The notes below the pieces were generated by a model. That model did not search any database. It was not told where the DNA came from and saw nothing but the letters and a program-made list of their open reading frames with translations. 64,000 nucleotides of DNA from Thelonectria olida (taxonomy: Eukaryota > Ascomycota > Sordariomycetes > Hypocreales > Nectriaceae), in the NCBI GenBank assembly GCA_020736575.1, contig JAGPYM010000004.1, positions 2,418,001 through 2,482,000 of the forward strand, given 5' to 3'. Shown here one piece after another: positions 61,250 through 64,000 of this stretch. Within the stretch, counting starts at the first letter, position 1; each line of letters starts with the position of its first letter. The position numbers and the translations under genes are program-made.

Positions 61250-63450
61250 ATCGTCTTAGCCGACTTCAAGTCGGACTTTTGGCTGAGGGAAGAAAGCTTG
61301 GGTAGGTTGAAGAGGTTGAGAAGAAGAAACCCTGAGACGAATCTCTCAGGGAAGTGCTCCGGGGGAGCTCGAGAAGAAAAGAAAGGTGCCCATTGCGACG
61401 ACTGATGAGCAAGAGGACCCAGAGATTGACCTTTTTCTCCTTTGCCTTGGTCCTGGGGCGAGAACAAAACTGGGCCTTGTTGTTGTGTGCGATGGGGTGC
61501 TCAAACTAAGACGTCGATAAGGATTGGTGGGTCGCCGACAGAGGCCCGAGAGAGCATGCCTACTGTACGGGTATCAGATGAGACGTGTCGTTTAGGATTC
61601 GTTGAGCAGCGAGAAAAGAGGGCTGTTGAATGGAGCTGTTGGGCAGCTACTATGCCAGACTTTGCATGGTGGTGTTGCTATCTTGATATCACACTCGGCT
61701 GGTCCACCTAGGTTGCGCCCGCGAAGTATCCCCATAGCCCTGCAGCCGCGTTGCAGTTACGAAGTACTGTACTTGCTTTTGAGAGTCAAGGAGTGTGGTT
61801 TGTTTTCTTGAGCCTCATGTCTGGACTAGGATTGGCCAGGAACAGGACTTGGAACGGTTCGATGACTCGGATTTCGGATGAAGAAGTGGGCGAGGGTGTG
61901 TTGGCGGTTGAGTTGGGAGGAGGCGTGTCCGGAGAATAGATGGAAAGGGCAAAGAAGCCAAGGAAAGTGAAGGAAAGAGTAAACTGGGTCGCGGTTCCCT
62001 GCCGATCTCGCTAATACAAGTTCCAAGAATGGATTTTTTAGTGGCTTGTCAGTTTTGCCACCTGCACATCTTGGACTGGCCGAACCACCACGTGCCTGGC
62101 GTTGACCTGTGCATTGCATCAGGGACCTCGCTGAGCCTCACGTTGCGGCGGCATGTTTAGATAAACAAGCTCCTATGTACTACCGTTATGTTGGCCCGTT
62201 CACTGTTGGAGTTGAAGCTTTTTAACATGAAGCTCGTCGTTCACCTCCTTCAGGTCAAAGCATATCACGGACACATCAGATCAGGTCAGACTTCGTTGGC
62301 TCCAACCCTCCCCCATACATAAGCGACCTGCGATTTGCCCCTCGGTATACCTCATTGGGATGTGATGGCATCGGTGCAGTTGTCAACTTGCAGCCGCAAT
62401 GGGGCCATCACCACTTGAACCCTGATGACGACAAGACGATTTCCGCAAGGGATTTGCAGTGATTGACACGGGAACTTCCTAACTTCCTCTCCCTAAACCC
62501 GAAGTCCCTCGTGGACCAGTCTGACGCGTAATTGGAAGCAGAATGCCAACGAATTGATCAACTCAACTCAACAGTTTCCCACTCGCCCTTGCGTTTCTTG
62601 AGAAGGCGCGTCCAGCTAACAGGGTTCAGGTTTCCAAGAAACCCAAGCTTGGAAGTCATATCCACGCGGCGCGGCATCTCCGTCTCCTTCGCATGGAGAG
62701 AAATTTTACCCACTAAAACCTTCTAGGGCCGCCTCTATTTAACGGGTGTCACCAACCGAGAGCTAATGTTCAGTGGTTGCTTTCGTGCGATCCACTGAAG
62801 GATCAGGAACACGAGCCTGATCAAGTCTGAGGATGAACTCAGCTTGTGCTTTAGACATCCAAGCCCTGAATATGGTTGCGCTTTAGTATTTCAAAAGGGG
62901 GTACTGGATATCTCAACGGTCTGGAAATAGCAAACACATGGAAGACTCGGATGATGATCAGGGACTAGGAAGCAGCGATGTTGTGCATGAAGAATGCGAT
63001 GGAACACTGAAACGCCGAATCTGATCGCGTCGGGTGAGGCTCTGGACGCCACCAGTCCCCCATCCCCTTTTCAGGCTCGCTGGCTGACTCTTTCATCCCT
63101 CCATCAACAGGAGAAAACTTGAACAAAACGCGACGACCTCCTTGCACGGAGACAGATTCGATAGAAACACGCCACTCGTGCCGTCTTCGCAACATCCTGT
63201 CATCTGCACGACGCTTGTCGACGCCGACCGAGTCACAGGCGGCTGCAGCTCCATCGTCCGCGTCGCCCTCTGATAAAACTTGACTGAATTATATTTGGAA
63301 TTGGCGTTTGAAATACCCCCGTACCTGATTGGCGTTGGCGAACGGATTCTGCCGTCCAATCCCTTATCACGCACTTCGTATCGACATAGCATTCGGTCCT
63401 ATCGACACCACAACTCGTCGTCGTCAGCTCTCCAGCAACCAAGGCTCAAC
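61250..63450. other. Divergent intergenic region, Prm10-like / sulfotransferase-like
   Basis: About 2.2 kb without a recognisable gene. Short open frames are present but show no domain. It presumably holds both promoters. Confidence 0.45.
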
Positions 63451-64000
63451 ATGTCGTCCGAACACGCTCCCCAACCCATGTCGCAAGAAGCCACCGACCG
63501 CATCGTGCCCATGCGCGTCATCGTTTGTGGTATCCCGAGGACAGGGACTTTAAGTACGTTATGCTTTCACACCCACCACTTCCGCAGCTACCGAATCCCA
63601 TCCGTCTCCTTTCTTCGGCACTGGATGACTGGGTGCTTGATGCATCACACCATCGATCTGATGGTTGAGATCGACTGTCATTGTTTCCTGCCATTCTTTT
63701 TTCTCGCCTCAGGGCACAGCTTATCGGCCATGGTATACTGACGCCTCCGCCACTGCGGCTCCGCAGGCATCCGGAGCGCATTGCGACAGCTGGGTTTGCA
63801 TGACTGCTATCACATGCATACGGTCCTGGACAACCCGGTTGACGCCCGCGAATGGGTCCGCGCTTTCGAGGCCAAGTACGCCGGAAACGGGACCTTCACC
63901 CGTGCCGACTGGGACCACCTCATCGGCGACTGTCAGGCCGTTTGCGATGCCCCGGCCGCCTACTTCGGCCCCGAACTTGCGGAGGCCTACCCGGAGGCCA
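63451..64000 (+). CDS. Sulfotransferase-like P-loop protein (Sulfotransfer_4), cut by window end
   Basis: Partial gene. Exon 1 (63451-63553) starts at ATG 63451 and codes MSSEHAPQPMSQEATDR, then VPMRVIVCGIPRTGTLS, the P-loop that would bind the 5'-phosphosulfate of PAPS. A 213 bp intron (63554-63766, donor GTACGT, acceptor CCGCAG) leads to exon 2, which runs off the window: IRSALRQLGLHDCYHMHTVL, ADWDHLIGDCQAVCDAP, YFGPELAEAYPEA. These follow the Sulfotransfer_4 family pattern, common in ascomycetes and largely uncharacterised. The end is missing because the window stops. Confidence 0.87.

Noticed and set aside
62740..62880. Possible C/D box snoRNA (AGGATGA ... CCCTGA)
   Set aside because: The C box differs from RUGAUGA, the terminal stem is weak and no rRNA-complementary guide was evident.
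1..64000. CRISPR arrays, prophage or bacterial-type operons
   Set aside because: Spliceosomal introns and eukaryotic gene families throughout show fungal nuclear DNA; no regularly spaced repeat array was seen.

Overview
The window is nuclear DNA of a filamentous ascomycete (Pezizomycotina), most likely a Sordariomycete. The evidence is many 50-100 bp GT-AG introns with CTAAC/CTGAC-like branch sites, fungal gene families (Zn2Cys6 and C2H2/fungal_trans regulators, a GH16-WSC wall enzyme, a Prm10/ThrE membrane protein, DUF2828, an HNH_2 protein), gene spacing of about 2 kb and pyrimidine-rich leaders. I cannot name the species. Exon coordinates were worked out by hand from reading-frame continuity and splice signals; no alignment was run.

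Layout, left to right. 0.7-3.9 kb: a C2H2/fungal_trans regulator. 4.4-6.3 kb (-): an F-box protein. 6.8-7.4 kb (-) and 8.0-9.3 kb (+): a hotdog thioesterase head to head with the peroxisome biogenesis gene PEX12, which is broken by one base in a C run. 10.0-12.8 kb: a GH16 glucanase with WSC domain and GPI-type tail. 13.1-14.2 kb (-): a metallophosphoesterase. 15.2-17.8 kb: an anoctamin (Ist2-like). 18.2-20.0 kb (-) and 20.4-22.7 kb (+): an MFS exporter and a Zn2Cys6 regulator sharing a promoter that carries paired CGGAG-N3-CGGAG elements. 23.0-24.3 kb (-): NAD+ glycerol-3-phosphate dehydrogenase. 25.1-26.3 kb (-): a gamma-glutamylcyclotransferase-like membrane protein. 28.1-31.2 kb: a large unrecognised modular protein with an in-frame TAG. 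33.8-34.7 kb: a NEDD8-type Ulp1 protease. 35.8-36.5 kb (-) and 36.7-38.2 kb (+): SLX9 and UBA4, divergent. 38.5-39.3 kb (-): PAM17. 39.9 kb: tRNA-Val(CAC). 42.2-43.8 kb (-): an HNH_2 protein. 44.8-45.3 kb: a small secreted protein. About 46.0-46.3 kb: an AT-rich block. 46.6-48.3 kb: a chromodomain/AT-hook protein. 48.9-50.9 kb (-): an unrecognised protein, again with an in-frame TAG. 53.8-56.4 kb: a DUF2828/vWA protein. 56.8-57.9 kb (-): a divergent phosphatidylinositol phosphate kinase. 58.6-61.2 kb (-): Prm10-like. 63.5 kb to the end: a sulfotransferase-like protein cut by the window edge.

Most of this is core metabolism and cell biology (peroxisome, mitochondrial import, tRNA thiolation/urmylation, deneddylation, ribosome biogenesis). 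The only obvious regulator-plus-target pair is the MFS/Zn2Cys6 couple. I see no complete biosynthetic gene cluster and no intact transposon. The observations most worth pursuing are two genes whose frames run through an in-frame TAG (alternative 3n intron or acceptor, readthrough, or the sexual-stage A-to-I editing of UAG known in Sordariomycetes); a possible alternative-start mitochondrial isoform of glycerol-3-phosphate dehydrogenase; the paired operator-like elements; and two one-base frame breaks that could be assembly errors.
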